Shown piece by piece: positions 7,639-17,783 of a stretch of 64,000 bases of DNA. The translations under genes were made by a program, and so were the position numbers. Origin of the DNA: Armatimonadota bacterium (lineage in GTDB: Bacteria > Armatimonadota > Fimbriimonadia > Fimbriimonadales > Fimbriimonadaceae); the NCBI GenBank assembly GCA_037138755.1, contig JBAXHT010000002.1, positions 62,001 through 126,000 on the forward strand. The letters run 5' to 3'. The first letter of the stretch is position 1, and each line of letters opens with the position of its first letter. The notes under the pieces are model-generated. The model did no database searches and was not told the DNA's origin. It saw only the letters and a program-made list of their open reading frames with translations.

Positions 7639-8495
7639 CGAGAGACACCGCGATCTAGTTCAGAAACAGAAACAAACCGATACCCCTGCTTCTTTGCGTA
7701 CTGGATGATCTGAGGCAACATCTGTAACGTCTGATCCACACCATCGTGAAGCAAAATAACTCCGCCATTGCTGAGTTTCGAAAGGGTTCGTTGCTCGATA
7801 ACATTCCCCCCTGGACTCGCGTAATCTCCCGGATCATCTGTCCACAACACGGTTTTGAGCTTCTCGGCGGAAGCCGCAGCTATGACGTCGGCATCGTAGT
7901 CGCCCCCCGGGGGCCGACAGTACTTCATCCGCTTGTTAGTGATCTTCTCGACCAGTTCATTATTCGCCCGATACTCCGTCACAATCTCTTCATAAGGAAT
8001 CTTCGTCAGGGTGACGTGACTAAAAGTGTGGTTAGCAACCTCCATTCCCGCGTCGTCAAGCGCCTTGACGAGTTCGGGATGCTTTTCTACCATCTTCCCG
8101 ATAACAAAGAACGTCGCTACAACGTTCTCCGCTTTCAAAATCTCAAGGAGTTTCAGGGTGAATTCCGGATGCGGACCATCATCAAATGTTAACGCGAGCA
8201 CTTTCTCGCGAGGGTTCCCTCTCGAGAGCTTTGCCAGTGTTAGTCCACGTCTCTTCTCCCGCACATCCTGCGCCTCAAGTTCTTCCGGAGAGCGATAAAC
8301 CTCCTGCTGTGCCCGAATCCAATAAGGGTCTTGCCGCTCGGGAACGGCGGTGTTGACCGAAGGAGTCCTCTGGAGAGACTGATTACGCGAGTCGGTCCCT
8401 GTCGCCTTTCCTGCTCCGTCATTTCCGCTAAATCCACACCCAAGGCTCAGGAGAAAGATGAAAAGCAAACCGGAAAGCTTGGTCAGAATTCGCAC
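7635..8495 (-). CDS. Polysaccharide deacetylase lipoprotein (NodB/CE4 family)
   Basis: 286 aa. A lipoprotein signal (LLFIFLLSLGCGFSGN, lipobox LSLGC) precedes a linker and a NodB homology domain. Motif 1 is LALTFDDGPHPE with the catalytic base and metal Asp; motif 2 is HTFSHVTL with both zinc histidines; motif 3 is RPPGGDYD; motif 5 is LLHDG. CE4 enzymes remove acetyl groups from peptidoglycan or other glycans. The conserved residues suggest an active enzyme anchored outside the membrane. Coupled by ATGA to the downstream membrane gene. Confidence 0.93.
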   Translation of the reverse strand: MRILTKLSGLLFIFLLSLGCGFSGNDGAGKATGTDSRNQSLQRTPSVNTAVPERQDPYWIRAQQEVYRSPEELEAQDVREKRRGLTLAKLSRGNPREKVLALTFDDGPHPEFTLKLLEILKAENVVATFFVIGKMVEKHPELVKALDDAGMEVANHTFSHVTLTKIPYEEIVTEYRANNELVEKITNKRMKYCRPPGGDYDADVIAAASAEKLKTVLWTDDPGDYASPGGNVIEQRTLSKLSNGGVILLHDGVDQTLQMLPQIIQYAKKQGYRFVSVSELDRGVSR

Positions 8496-8631
8496 GACTA
8501 AGTCTACACAGAGAACGACGGCTAGCTACGTGCGTTGGCAGGGTAAGCAAGAGGAAACCCGGGTGTGACAGACAAGCGACCATCTCCACCGCACTCCCAT
8601 CCTTTAAATTCGCCCTCTCAGCGAACCGCCA

Positions 8632-9216
8632 CTAACCTTTTCCGAACGTGATCTTCAAGCAAGGCATCAACCGAACCGTCTCCCCGAACGGCTTATCTCC
8701 TGCCTTCGGTCGTGAGCCGAGGAATCCGATTCCATCTACTGTCACCACATCACTGTGCTCAGACGTTTCGGTTTTTGGGTGGTAGCGTCGCTCTAGAGTG
8801 GTGCGAGCATCTCGCATCTTTTTCAGGAAAGGGCTTCCTTTGCACTCTGCAATCTCCGCGATTTCAATAACGGCTTGGGCACCGGTTTTTCCCGCCACCA
8901 CAAAGCTAATGTCCCCCTCGTTATCAAGTCGAATGCTCTTGAGCGTTCCCGTGATGCGATAAACCGACGTCTCGAACGGAGCAAATCGGATGTCGTGATA
9001 CTTCACAAAGTCCATAGCGGCGCACGACTTATCCCTGAGGGCAATCAGATCTTCAACCGTGATCTCGACTGGTGTAAGGTTCACCTTCTTAATGCTCGCA
9101 TCAGTGCCGTACTCAACCAACTTGCGGGCAGGAGTTGTGGCTTGCTGCGGGTAGTGAACCGCCGAGCCCATAGAAATGATCGCGAGCCCAAGCATCCATG
9201 ACCCAACTCGCCTCAT
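8632..9216 (-). CDS. Exported protein of unknown function, coupled to a prepilin gene
   Basis: 194 aa with a signal peptide ([21 protein letters not shown]). The mature part has short acidic helices ([19 protein letters not shown]) and a beta-rich region ([25 protein letters not shown]) that may be an OB-like fold. Start ATG 9216 overlaps the stop of the prepilin gene (ATGA) and begins the signal peptide; the longer frame to 9324 only reads antiparallel-free sequence of the prepilin gene in another frame. Function unknown, probably exported with the pseudopilin. Confidence 0.7.
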   Translation of the reverse strand: MRRVGSWMLGLAIISMGSAVHYPQQATTPARKLVEYGTDASIKKVNLTPVEITVEDLIALRDKSCAAMDFVKYHDIRFAPFETSVYRITGTLKSIRLDNEGDISFVVAGKTGAQAVIEIAEIAECKGSPFLKKMRDARTTLERRYHPKTETSEHSDVVTVDGIGFLGSRPKAGDKPFGETVRLMPCLKITFGKG

Positions 9217-9968
9217 GGCCACACGAAGCTGGCGCACACATTGGGCTGACCGGGGGCAGTGCTTGGAGACGTCACCGTCGGCGGATTCAAGCCGATGAAC
9301 GGAAAACTGAAAATGAGTTGGCAACCGGTCAAGTCTTTGCTTGCTCGAACCGCAGAACCTGTTTTTGACTTAGCATGGCCATCAAAGAACACCGCATTCA
9401 TCTGCAGCGAGTGGCGATCCGCCGCCTTAAATGTACGCTTGGAGTCGTGTGAGTCGACCGAAAAGTCTCCGTTGTATGGCTCAATCCAAGAGTCGCTGAC
9501 CAAACCGTTAAAGTCTCGCCCCCACTTCTCGGTGACCACTGGCGTATCGACAACGTTCTCGATACTTGTTGCTACAAGGCTCTCAGCCGGAAAAATCGCG
9601 ATGAACGAGCGAAGGATGCTGTTCGCGCCATTGACGTCTCGACTTGGGCTCGGGTCGCTGTCGGAGGGACAGCGAAAGATGTCCGTGTTTTTCAGATAGG
9701 GGACAAGCAGGTTCCACCAACGATTGGCATTCACTGTCGCTATCAATCCCGAACGCGAATTTGCCGAGCCTGATCGATAGAACATTCGATCGTCGTTGTC
9801 GCCCAAATACAGCTGAACTCCGAGACCAATTTGCTTCATATTCGAAAGGCAAGAGGTCTTTTTGGCCGCTTCCTTAGCCTGGGCAAACACAGGGAACAAA
9901 ATCGCCGCCAAAATTGCAATAACTGCAATCACAACCAGGAGCTCGATAAGAGTAAATGCACGCTTCAT
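9213..9968 (-). CDS. DUF1559-type prepilin-like protein
   Basis: 251 aa. The N-terminus is a type IV prepilin signal: short basic leader MKRA, then [20 protein letters not shown], cleaved and N-methylated by a prepilin peptidase. It continues [24 protein letters not shown], as in the large DUF1559/H-X9-DG group of planctomycetes and armatimonads. The C-terminal FFDGHAKS matches the H-x9-DG element in reduced form. These pseudopilins are numerous in such genomes and their individual roles are unknown. Confidence 0.88.
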   Translation of the reverse strand: MKRAFTLIELLVVIAVIAILAAILFPVFAQAKEAAKKTSCLSNMKQIGLGVQLYLGDNDDRMFYRSGSANSRSGLIATVNANRWWNLLVPYLKNTDIFRCPSDSDPSPSRDVNGANSILRSFIAIFPAESLVATSIENVVDTPVVTEKWGRDFNGLVSDSWIEPYNGDFSVDSHDSKRTFKAADRHSLQMNAVFFDGHAKSKTGSAVRASKDLTGCQLIFSFPFIGLNPPTVTSPSTAPGQPNVCASFVWP

Positions 9969-10394
9969 AACGATGGCTACACGCTATCAGACCGATGTTA
10001 AGATGCGACTAAGGTGCAAATTTCATCCTTTCAACCTAGTAACTCAGGTCCACCTGGTTGATAAATCCCTCTTTTCTCGACCTAACAGTTGATGACTACA
10101 GGGAACCACAACCGCCAAGGAAGCCGTGCACCAACTTTCTCCCAACTCGGTACAAACAGGTTCATCACTGTTCACCAACTTCACCGAACTTTGGGCCGCG
10201 TCAACACCCTGTTGGACCATTATTCACCGACTTCCCCGACTGCCCCATACAGCCCATCAAAAAGCGATAAGAGCCTAGTCCTTGAATCTAAGTTGCCCAA
10301 TAATCTCTACACACGCGCACTAAACCATCTGCGCCGCAAACTTCCCTCTCAGAGTCACCATCGGCAAACCCGCACCCGGCTGAACCGAGCCGCC
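9969..10394. other. 426-base intergenic region, nothing recognised
   Basis: Lies upstream of the DUF1559 gene and downstream of the second prepilin gene. The plus strand is C-rich and holds only weak frames (for example 10089-10460) without homology-like patterning. I see no RNA gene, repeat or terminator in it; it should contain the promoter of the 9968 gene. Confidence 0.4.
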
Positions 10395-10883
10395 TCACCA
10401 CTCGCGATAAGGGCGACCGTCCGACCCAACCTTCGTCGAAGGATAACTGTAGTAGCTTGAATTGTAAGACTGCCTCGACTCGTGTGTCCAGGCCACCGCA
10501 GAATTGTTGGTCTGCCCGACGGTATAGGTGTTGTTTCGAGAAAAGTCGTTAAAAGGAACTGCCTGCAAGTAGGGTCCTCTCCAAGTTGATGCGTCCAAAT
10601 TGACCGTTGGCCAAGTTGTATTCATAGCTTGGCGCCGCCATCCAGTAGCCGGGGCGGTCGATTGTGCCAAAGCCGAAACTGGAAAGGTCAAGCCCGTATC
10701 CGCCTCAGCCCGGTCACCAGCTTCGCGAATCAGCTTCAAATTTGCTCGTAATGCCGCCTCCCGCGATCGCAGCGCGGAGTCGCTGAACCTGGGGATTGCA
10801 ATCGCGGCCAACACGGCGATCAGAACGATCACCACCAGGAGTTCGACCAGCGTGAACGCTTTCAGTGCCAATCGTACCCCCAT
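10395..10883 (-). CDS. Prepilin-like protein, GspG type
   Basis: 162 aa. Prepilin signal with FTLVELLVVIVLIAVLAAIA and IPRF directly after it, as in major pseudopilin GspG. The mature part continues REAALRANLKLIREAGDRAE and WRGPYLQAVPFNDFSRNN, which resembles the GspG C-terminal region (W-GPYL...P.DPWG). It could belong to a type II secretion or type IV pilus-like machine; no assembly genes are nearby. Ends in YREW. Confidence 0.8.
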   Translation of the reverse strand: MGVRLALKAFTLVELLVVIVLIAVLAAIAIPRFSDSALRSREAALRANLKLIREAGDRAEADTGLTFPVSALAQSTAPATGWRRQAMNTTWPTVNLDASTWRGPYLQAVPFNDFSRNNTYTVGQTNNSAVAWTHESRQSYNSSYYSYPSTKVGSDGRPYREW

Positions 10884-11026
10884 CTTTGAGTTATCGGTTA
10901 GACGTATTCGAACCCTTACGGAACTCGTTCTTTGTTAATAATTGTTTCTGAATGAATCCATAAATTCGCCCCTCTCGGGAGTTCTCAGCTAACGACAATC
11001 GAGCACCAAGCGGCGTAAACATAAGG

Positions 11027-12085
11027 GTGCCAAACCCGTTCGACTCGCTTACTCCTTCGCACGGCCCTGCCTGGAAGAACCGCATCACCCTTGCTCCGAT
11101 GACAAATCACCAGAGCAACCCCGATGGGACCCTGACGGATGACGAGCAGAACTGGCTCGTGATGCGCGCAAAAGGAGGATTCGCATTGACGATGACTTGC
11201 GCGTCGCACGTTCAGGCCCAAGGACAGGGGTTTCCTGGGCAGTTGGGGTGTTGGTCAGATGAGCATATTCCGGGGCTCACTCGGCTAGCGTCAGCTATTC
11301 GCGAGGCGGGATCGGTTTCGAGCATTCAGTTGCACCACGCGGGGTTTCGGTCGCCGAAGGATTTGATAAAGGGTCAACCGGTTGGGCCTTCACAAGATGA
11401 GAAGACGGGTTCTCGTGCACTGACGACAACCGAAGTTGAGCAGTTGCGAAATGAGTTCATTCGCGCCGCCCAAAGGGCTGATGAAGCGGGGTTTGACGGC
11501 GTTGAGATTCATGGGGCGCACAGCTACATCATCTGTTCTTTTCTGAGCGTGGGCGAGAATCAGCGAGAGGACCAGTACGGTGGCAACGCCGATAATCGCG
11601 CACGCCTGCTTATGGAGATTCTGGCTGGGATTCGGGCCAGCTGTCGGGATGACTTTCAAGTTGGAATCCGGCTTTCGCCTGACAAGTACGGGATCGAGCC
11701 GCAGGACATCATCGACCTAGCGGGCAAGCTGTTGGTGGATGACCGGGTGGACTATCTGGACATCTCAATGTGGGACTACCGGCGGGAGTATGAAGGCGAG
11801 AACTTCTTTAGCAAGTTCTCATCACTCCCTCGTGGGAAGACTTTGCTCGGAGTTGCGGGCAAGATCTACTCTCGTGAGGATGTAAACATTGCTCTTGGAC
11901 TGGGAGCAGACTTTGTGGCGATTGGGAAAGCTGGGATTCTTCACCACAACTTCCCCACACTGATCGAAGAGGAACCTGCGTTTCAAATGACGTCGCCGCC
12001 AGTCACCGAGGATTACTTGAGGAGCGAAGGATTGGGAGAGGCGTTTGTGCAATACATGAAACGATGGGAAGGATTCGTGGCGTAA
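11027..12085 (+). CDS. NADH:flavin oxidoreductase, old yellow enzyme family
   Basis: 352-aa TIM-barrel FMN enzyme. Family landmarks are in order: KNRITLAPMTNHQSNPDG at the N-terminus, QLHHAGFRS (FMN contact), FDGVEIHGAHSYI, ENQREDQYGGNADNRARLLMEI, and the phosphate-binding end LGADFVAIGKAGI. The pair H-x-A-H of EIHGAH corresponds to the substrate-anchoring H/N-H position. These enzymes reduce activated C=C bonds with NAD(P)H. Start GTG 11027 has AAGG directly before it, so the start is not firm. Monocistronic. Confidence 0.92.
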   Translation: MPNPFDSLTPSHGPAWKNRITLAPMTNHQSNPDGTLTDDEQNWLVMRAKGGFALTMTCASHVQAQGQGFPGQLGCWSDEHIPGLTRLASAIREAGSVSSIQLHHAGFRSPKDLIKGQPVGPSQDEKTGSRALTTTEVEQLRNEFIRAAQRADEAGFDGVEIHGAHSYIICSFLSVGENQREDQYGGNADNRARLLMEILAGIRASCRDDFQVGIRLSPDKYGIEPQDIIDLAGKLLVDDRVDYLDISMWDYRREYEGENFFSKFSSLPRGKTLLGVAGKIYSREDVNIALGLGADFVAIGKAGILHHNFPTLIEEEPAFQMTSPPVTEDYLRSEGLGEAFVQYMKRWEGFVA

Positions 12086-12124
12086 CTGTGCACAATTGGG
12101 GCCGACCTCGCGTAGCATAAAGCC

Positions 12125-12808
12125 ATGATGATCGCCGCGGCTCTTTTGCTGTTCCAAACGTACAAGCCTGAGTACGTCAAAATGGACGACCACGATCCCA
12201 ACGGGATCGGATATAGCTATATGGGGCGAGAGATGGCGAACTACATGAGCCACGAAGCCGCACCCTGGCTAGATCGTCCTGAGCGATACAAAGAAGAAGC
12301 TCCGCAACTCTTGCTCGATGCGCTGAACCTCAAGAACGGGATGGTGGTGGCCGACATCGGAGCAGGCAGCGGTTATTTGAGTTTCCCAATGGCAGCCAAG
12401 GTTGCGCCGAAAGGAAAGGTGATTGCTGAAGAGATTCAGACCGAGATGCTTCAGATCATCGAAGAAAAAGCTCGAAAGAACAAAATAACAAACGTTGAAC
12501 GTCTTCTAGGAACCACTGAGGATCCAAAATTACCGACCTCGTCAGTCGATTTGGCGATCATGGTTGATGTTTATCACGAATTTGATAAACCTTACGAGAT
12601 GATGGCGAACATTTTGAAGGGCATCAAGAAGGGTGGGCAGGTTGTTTTCGTGGAGTACCGCAAGGAGGATCCAAGGGTTCCCATCAAAGAGCTTCACAAA
12701 ATGAGCGAAGCTCAGGTGAAGAAGGAAATGGCAATTTTTCCTGTTCGGTGGACGCGGACGAGCAATGTCCTACCTCGGCAGCACATCATCTTTTTTGAAA
12801 AGTTGTAG
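12125..12808 (+). CDS. Class I SAM-dependent methyltransferase, probably exported or membrane-tethered
   Basis: 227 aa. The SAM-binding motif I is VVADIGAGSGYLSFPMA, followed by the acidic motif (KVIAEEIQTEM) and motif DLAIMVDVYHEF. It resembles methyltransferases that in armatimonads and planctomycetes carry an N-terminal hydrophobic stretch, here MMIAAALLLFQTY, so either a signal peptide or a membrane anchor is possible. An exported SAM enzyme would be odd because SAM is cytoplasmic; a mis-set start is an alternative. Substrate unknown. Confidence 0.85.
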   Translation: MMIAAALLLFQTYKPEYVKMDDHDPNGIGYSYMGREMANYMSHEAAPWLDRPERYKEEAPQLLLDALNLKNGMVVADIGAGSGYLSFPMAAKVAPKGKVIAEEIQTEMLQIIEEKARKNKITNVERLLGTTEDPKLPTSSVDLAIMVDVYHEFDKPYEMMANILKGIKKGGQVVFVEYRKEDPRVPIKELHKMSEAQVKKEMAIFPVRWTRTSNVLPRQHIIFFEKL

Positions 12809-12890
12809 GCTTTTGCTTTCGCCCACCCCTGGGGAGAAAAAACTCATGCCCAGACCGAATGATTTTTGACAAACAGAGAGCTTCGGCCTC

Positions 12891-13820
12891 TCAGCGAATT
12901 GCCTCGGTTAGCGCCAAAACCTTCTTGATATCGGCGACAGTTAGTCCAAGTTCTTTCAGGAGTACTTTGCTTGCCGATGTGCCCGGCCCAATTCCAACGC
13001 TTTCAAATGCTTCTTCTGGTAGCTTCCCCTGTTCGCATATGAGCAGAACCGCTTGAATCGACCTAACGCGGTTTACAAACTCATGAAATCCTTGCCCCGT
13101 CTTGGCTTTGAAAGTTCTTGAGAAGTGATAGACGGAGTACCCGCATTTCGCGGCCGCCTCGGGGACGCTCCATGGGTCCCTAGGCGACGCAATCACGTCA
13201 TGGCACAGCTTATCGAAAGCGGAGTCTAACTGAGGCAGCCGGTAAAGGGTACGAGCCTCGCTAGCGGCGGAACCGATCCGCTCGAGTATGTCCATAAGCA
13301 GCGACGATAGCCGAAAAAACGGCTCTCGCTGGGGGCAATTTTTAATCGACTCCACTTTTTGTAGAATCGGGTCACGCCCAAGTTCGATCGTCGTGTGAGG
13401 GACTCGGCTCCTGTTCGCCGCGAGAAATGGCTCGATCTCGGGCAGCGCAGCGCGATCAGCCAAAAGGAAAATCGTTTCGGAGCTACTCTTACCAAAAATG
13501 ACGGAATACGAGCCAGCCGAAAGCAAGTAGGTTGTACCTGGTTGGATCAAGATAGTGGCCCGAGCGGAATGTGACGTAAGGATGGAAGTACCCGAGAGGC
13601 GAACAGCCGCACTGATCGCACCGACAGGGACTCGAAAGTTAAAAACATGCGGTTTATCGTTACTCCGGACACTTCGCAGAGCGGAAATCGATGGATTGGT
13701 TGAGTAAAGCTCCGTAACGTCGATTCCACAACCCGGAGTCATGATCGCGGATTTGAAACTCGTAACGATATTTGCTTGTTCCACTGAGTATATCCCCATC
13801 CGCTTGCTCTGGCTCTTCAC
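12891..13820 (-). CDS. AraC-family transcriptional regulator
   Basis: 309 aa. An N-terminal beta-rich sensing region is followed by the C-terminal AraC DNA-binding domain: PWSVPEAAAKCGYSVYHFS RTFKAKTGQGFHEFVNRVR is the usual first helix-turn-helix and linker helix. The second HTH (FESVGIGPGTSASKVLLKEL) is atypical and lacks the common GF.D.S.F pattern. The effector is unknown. Start is GTG 13820. It faces the methyltransferase gene convergently and lies upstream of argG's end. Confidence 0.82.
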   Translation of the reverse strand: MKSQSKRMGIYSVEQANIVTSFKSAIMTPGCGIDVTELYSTNPSISALRSVRSNDKPHVFNFRVPVGAISAAVRLSGTSILTSHSARATILIQPGTTYLLSAGSYSVIFGKSSSETIFLLADRAALPEIEPFLAANRSRVPHTTIELGRDPILQKVESIKNCPQREPFFRLSSLLMDILERIGSAASEARTLYRLPQLDSAFDKLCHDVIASPRDPWSVPEAAAKCGYSVYHFSRTFKAKTGQGFHEFVNRVRSIQAVLLICEQGKLPEEAFESVGIGPGTSASKVLLKELGLTVADIKKVLALTEAIR

Positions 13821-13936
13821 ACCAAGAATGCAACCAAATCTGCGTTACCGTAACTAAATCCCAGGTTAGCCCATCACGCTCAAATATCGATAGGTTTTGT
13901 TGATATATCGTGCATTTATATCCTCGAGGAATCTAA

Positions 13937-15265
<1,329 letters not shown>

Positions 15266-15280
15266 TTACCGTCTGCGAGC

Positions 15281-15706
15281 CTACTCCGACGGCATGGTAC
15301 TCGCTAGCCGAGCACCCATGTTCCGAGCCAAAAGCATGAAGTGCTCAACGACAACCTCGTTAGGTGCAGTATCTCTAAGGGTTTTCTCGAACAGCTCCAG
15401 CCACTGCGGAACCATCCATGCCCTTGCCTGCTCAACTCCAGCATGAACCTCCATGAGCTTCCCCTGGTACCCAGCGCTCCGCAAGGCGACGCCTTCCCAA
15501 AACAGCTTCATCTTTGCTAAGTGCGGTGGCCAGTCCTTGATCTTCGAAGCAAAAATCGGACCCAGCACCTCGTGGTGCTGAATCCGATCATAAAACGTGT
15601 CCACCAGCAAGCTGATGTACTCCTCACTTACCCCAATCTCGCGTGAAGACCGTTGTAGCTCAGCACGCTTCTTCAGCACCAGATCAGAGGCAAGTTCAAC
15701 GCGCAT
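15281..15706 (-). CDS. Group III truncated hemoglobin
   Basis: 141-aa truncated (2/2) globin. Group III features are visible: VDTFYDRIQHHEVLGPIF, then DWPPHLAKMKLFWEGVALR and YQGKLMEVHAGV, where the last His is the expected proximal haem ligand, and WLELFEKTL. Members bind O2 or NO and are linked to detoxification or redox roles. It stands 24 bases upstream of argG on the same strand, so cotranscription with argG is likely. Confidence 0.88.
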   Translation of the reverse strand: MRVELASDLVLKKRAELQRSSREIGVSEEYISLLVDTFYDRIQHHEVLGPIFASKIKDWPPHLAKMKLFWEGVALRSAGYQGKLMEVHAGVEQARAWMVPQWLELFEKTLRDTAPNEVVVEHFMLLARNMGARLASTMPSE

Positions 15707-15790
15707 CTGGTTCGTTTTACGCTATTCGATCTCCGATTGTCGCTAGAATCCGCGTCCTAAATCGATAAACGAATAATGAGAAGCGATCTC

Positions 15791-15922
15791 CTACTCGTCG
15801 CCACCAGCTTGCTTCATCATCCCCGCTTCCTTCTGGGATCGGGTTTCGACGCTTGCATCAGGCTTCGCTCCACAACCGACGAGGAGAACAGCAATGACGG
15901 CGAGCAGAATCGTAGGTCGCAT
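15791..15922 (-). CDS. Very small lipoprotein
   Basis: A 43-aa frame reads a clean lipoprotein signal MRPTILLAVIAVLLVGCGAK (lipobox LVGC) followed by a short charged tail (PDASVETRSQKEAGMMKQAG, GDE). Too short for most ORF callers. It is the only sensible frame in the 15707-16192 gap and reads in the same direction as the globin gene 84 bases downstream. No clear Shine-Dalgarno. Small lipoproteins of this kind are common in planctomycete- and armatimonad-type genomes; function unknown. Confidence 0.6.
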   Translation of the reverse strand: MRPTILLAVIAVLLVGCGAKPDASVETRSQKEAGMMKQAGGDE

Positions 15923-16158
15923 GCTCTTTATGACGAGGATCAAATGTCAATCGGTTCGATTTATCGTTAGGAAGTCGTTCACTTCCACCGAAGTGAGTTT
16001 TTCCTCGCGTCTCGCCAACTCCGGAACCCAGCGCGGACGCCGAGAATTGTGCACGGCTATCATCCGGAGTAATTCCTCAGACTCGACTTTAACAGAGTTC
16101 GCGGTTCTGTAGCAAGAACCGGGAGAACTTCCTACGATGGTCCAGTACGGAGGACACG

Positions 16159-16186
16159 TTGCGATGCACCATTTTCCCGGTATATT
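16159..16186 (+). promoter_or_regulatory. Leaderless promoter
   Basis: TTGCGA (16159-16164), 16-base spacer, TATATT (16181-16186). The -10 ends 6 bases before ATG 16193 and no Shine-Dalgarno is present, so the mRNA should start at the ATG. Confidence 0.55.
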
Positions 16187-16192
16187 GGACTA

Positions 16193-16939
16193 ATGATTGC
16201 TTCATTGGCGATATTATCTCTTTCCCCAGTTACATTGACAAATCAGGATTTGGAACGTACTAACGACCCGACGCCTGTCGCGACAGGAGCTGTGGCAACG
16301 CTTCAAATCAGTTCAGCCTGGATCAAAGTTGATGGAAAATGGAATGAACTGCCGGACGGCTACTATCCGACTAACAAGACGATTGGCGGTAAGTCCTATA
16401 AGGCTCGCGGATCCAACTTAAGATTCACGGCCACTGGGTTCAAGTTTGGATCGAGAAAGTTCGCGACGCTAAACCTTCTTTCGTACGATGATATCTACAT
16501 ACCTAAGAGCGGAGGATGGGTTCTCGACGCCCCAACAGTAAAGCTACTCTCCATTGTCTCTGTTGGTCCGATTGCTAAGCCGCCTGCTTTATGGAATCAA
16601 GCACAGAACTGGGCAATCCCATCGATAGCAACCAGAGCGTTGGACTTTGACGCTTTTGCAGATTACTGGGAAGCCTACAAAGGGTCGACTTTCGTTGCAG
16701 TTGATAATTACATTAAGAAATCCACTTGTACCTTGTACACTTCATTTATGAATAAGTTGCCGGAAACCATCGTGTGGCCAGTCTTTCCGGCGAAACCCAA
16801 AGCTGGACCGGTAGTCCGTATTCAACTGCCAACAGAGGCGGGAGTTGAGGGCGACCAGGGCTGGGATAAGTTCTACGTCGAAGTCAAACCTGCTGAGTGG
16901 GACACGTTCACATCAAAATTCAGGGCGATGGTAGAGTAG
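16193..16939 (+). CDS. Exported protein of unknown function
   Basis: 248 aa with a short N-terminal hydrophobic signal (MIASLAILSLSPVTL). The rest is beta-rich, with IKVDGKWNELPDGYYPTNK, KSYKARGSNLRFTATGFKFG and paired aromatic strands. No family recognised. It follows a leaderless promoter and is followed after 67 bases by another exported gene on the same strand with its own -10 element. Confidence 0.65.
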   Translation: MIASLAILSLSPVTLTNQDLERTNDPTPVATGAVATLQISSAWIKVDGKWNELPDGYYPTNKTIGGKSYKARGSNLRFTATGFKFGSRKFATLNLLSYDDIYIPKSGGWVLDAPTVKLLSIVSVGPIAKPPALWNQAQNWAIPSIATRALDFDAFADYWEAYKGSTFVAVDNYIKKSTCTLYTSFMNKLPETIVWPVFPAKPKAGPVVRIQLPTEAGVEGDQGWDKFYVEVKPAEWDTFTSKFRAMVE

Positions 16940-16992
16940 TCATTTTCAAATAAGCCGCTTCCTTTGGATCATCAGCTTCCCCCAAAGCGGGA

Positions 16993-16998
16993 TATAAT
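16993..16998 (+). promoter_or_regulatory. Perfect -10 box (TATAAT) of the coiled-coil gene, leaderless
   Basis: TATAAT ends 8 bases before ATG 17007. I see no TTGACA-like -35 at 16-18 bases upstream. Absence of a ribosome-binding site fits a leaderless transcript. Confidence 0.5.
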
Positions 16999-17006
16999 CG
17001 TCTCAA

Positions 17007-17594
17007 ATGAAACGTGAACGAATTTTAGTAGTTGTTGCGTCGGTACTGTTTGGAACGCTGGGTTATTTCTTGGGGTTGAGTCAGGGCAAGTCAGTATCTT
17101 TGGATGAAGCGGTTGTAAAACGCCTCACCTCGGATAGGGCAATCACTGATAGTGAACTAATTAAAACAAAATCCTTGATAGCTGCTAATAAGGATAGGTT
17201 GGAATTGCTCGACTCGTTCAACTCGAAAGTAGAAAAGGCACGTAACGATCTTGCTACTGCCGAGAAGCTGAAGAAGGAGGCAGATCAGCAGATGGTCAAT
17301 AAAAAGTCAGAGTTATCCGAAAAGCAACGTGAGTGGAATCGGCTTACTCAAAAAATAGAACGGAAACTTGCTGAGCCGACTGAATTACCAGCAGGGAGAT
17401 TCACTGTTGGCTCCGACATTCAAGGTGGGCGGTACCGCGTCACTGGCAGTAGCAACTTCGTCGTACGAACCTCTGACGGAGATTTGAAAGTGAACACTAT
17501 TCTTGGAGATAGCGGGAACGATAGCTATGTTTGCCGCCTTGATGATGGCGATGAGATTCAAGCAGAAAGCCGCATTCTGCTCTACCCGCTATAG
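17007..17594 (+). CDS. Membrane-anchored coiled-coil protein with C-terminal beta domain
   Basis: 195 aa. One N-terminal membrane anchor (ILVVVASVLFGTLGYFLGL) is followed by a long coiled coil (about residues 50-115, KVEKARNDLATAEKLKKEAD and neighbours). The C-terminal domain (LPAGRFTVGSDIQGGRYRVT, then DGDEIQAESRILLYP) matches the small beta domain found at the end of many extracellular Gram-positive proteins (AGTYTVG.DIPAG.Y.V). Function unknown; likely a surface or periplasmic structural protein. Terminated by the hairpin at 17759-17781. Confidence 0.7.
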   Translation: MKRERILVVVASVLFGTLGYFLGLSQGKSVSLDEAVVKRLTSDRAITDSELIKTKSLIAANKDRLELLDSFNSKVEKARNDLATAEKLKKEADQQMVNKKSELSEKQREWNRLTQKIERKLAEPTELPAGRFTVGSDIQGGRYRVTGSSNFVVRTSDGDLKVNTILGDSGNDSYVCRLDDGDEIQAESRILLYPL

Positions 17595-17639
17595 TCTGCG
17601 AGTTTGAGATCGTAGCCCTTCTGGAAACATGGTCGATGA

Positions 17640-17781
17640 CCCCAGAATTTGGGAGGACAGTGAGTCCCGATTCGTTCGGGAGGAACTGGTGGGGGCTGTT
17701 GTCACTGCTTAAGCCTTTAACATTTACAACAGCCCCACCGGTTCGCTTCGCATACCGACTCCCCAATTCTGGGGAGTTTTT
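17640..17781. repeat. Intergenic repeat, long imperfect inverted arms
   Basis: The arms 17640-17702 and 17726-17776 are imperfect reverse complements: the right arm begins ACAACAGCCCCACCGG and the left arm ends in the complement. A second, single-armed copy of the right arm lies at 30914-30971 with the same start and the same CTCCCC/GGGGAG tail. It sits between convergent genes and includes the terminator 17759-17781. Probably a non-autonomous dispersed repeat. Confidence 0.65.
17759..17781 (+). terminator. Rho-independent terminator
   Basis: CTCCCC, loop AATTCT, GGGGAG, then TTTTT. It lies 165 bases after the stop of the 17007 gene and is part of the dispersed repeat. Confidence 0.65.
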
Positions 17782-17783
17782 GG

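Noticed and set aside
10089-10460. Plus-strand 123-aa frame in the gap between the two prepilin genes
   Set aside because: Basic, Pro/His/Arg-rich translation typical of non-coding C-rich DNA; overlaps the end of the GspG-like gene.
15979-16002. Stem TCACTTC/GAAGTGA followed by GTTTTT, terminator-like on the plus strand
   Set aside because: No plus-strand gene ends upstream of it; a 7-bp stem with short T-run is expected by chance.
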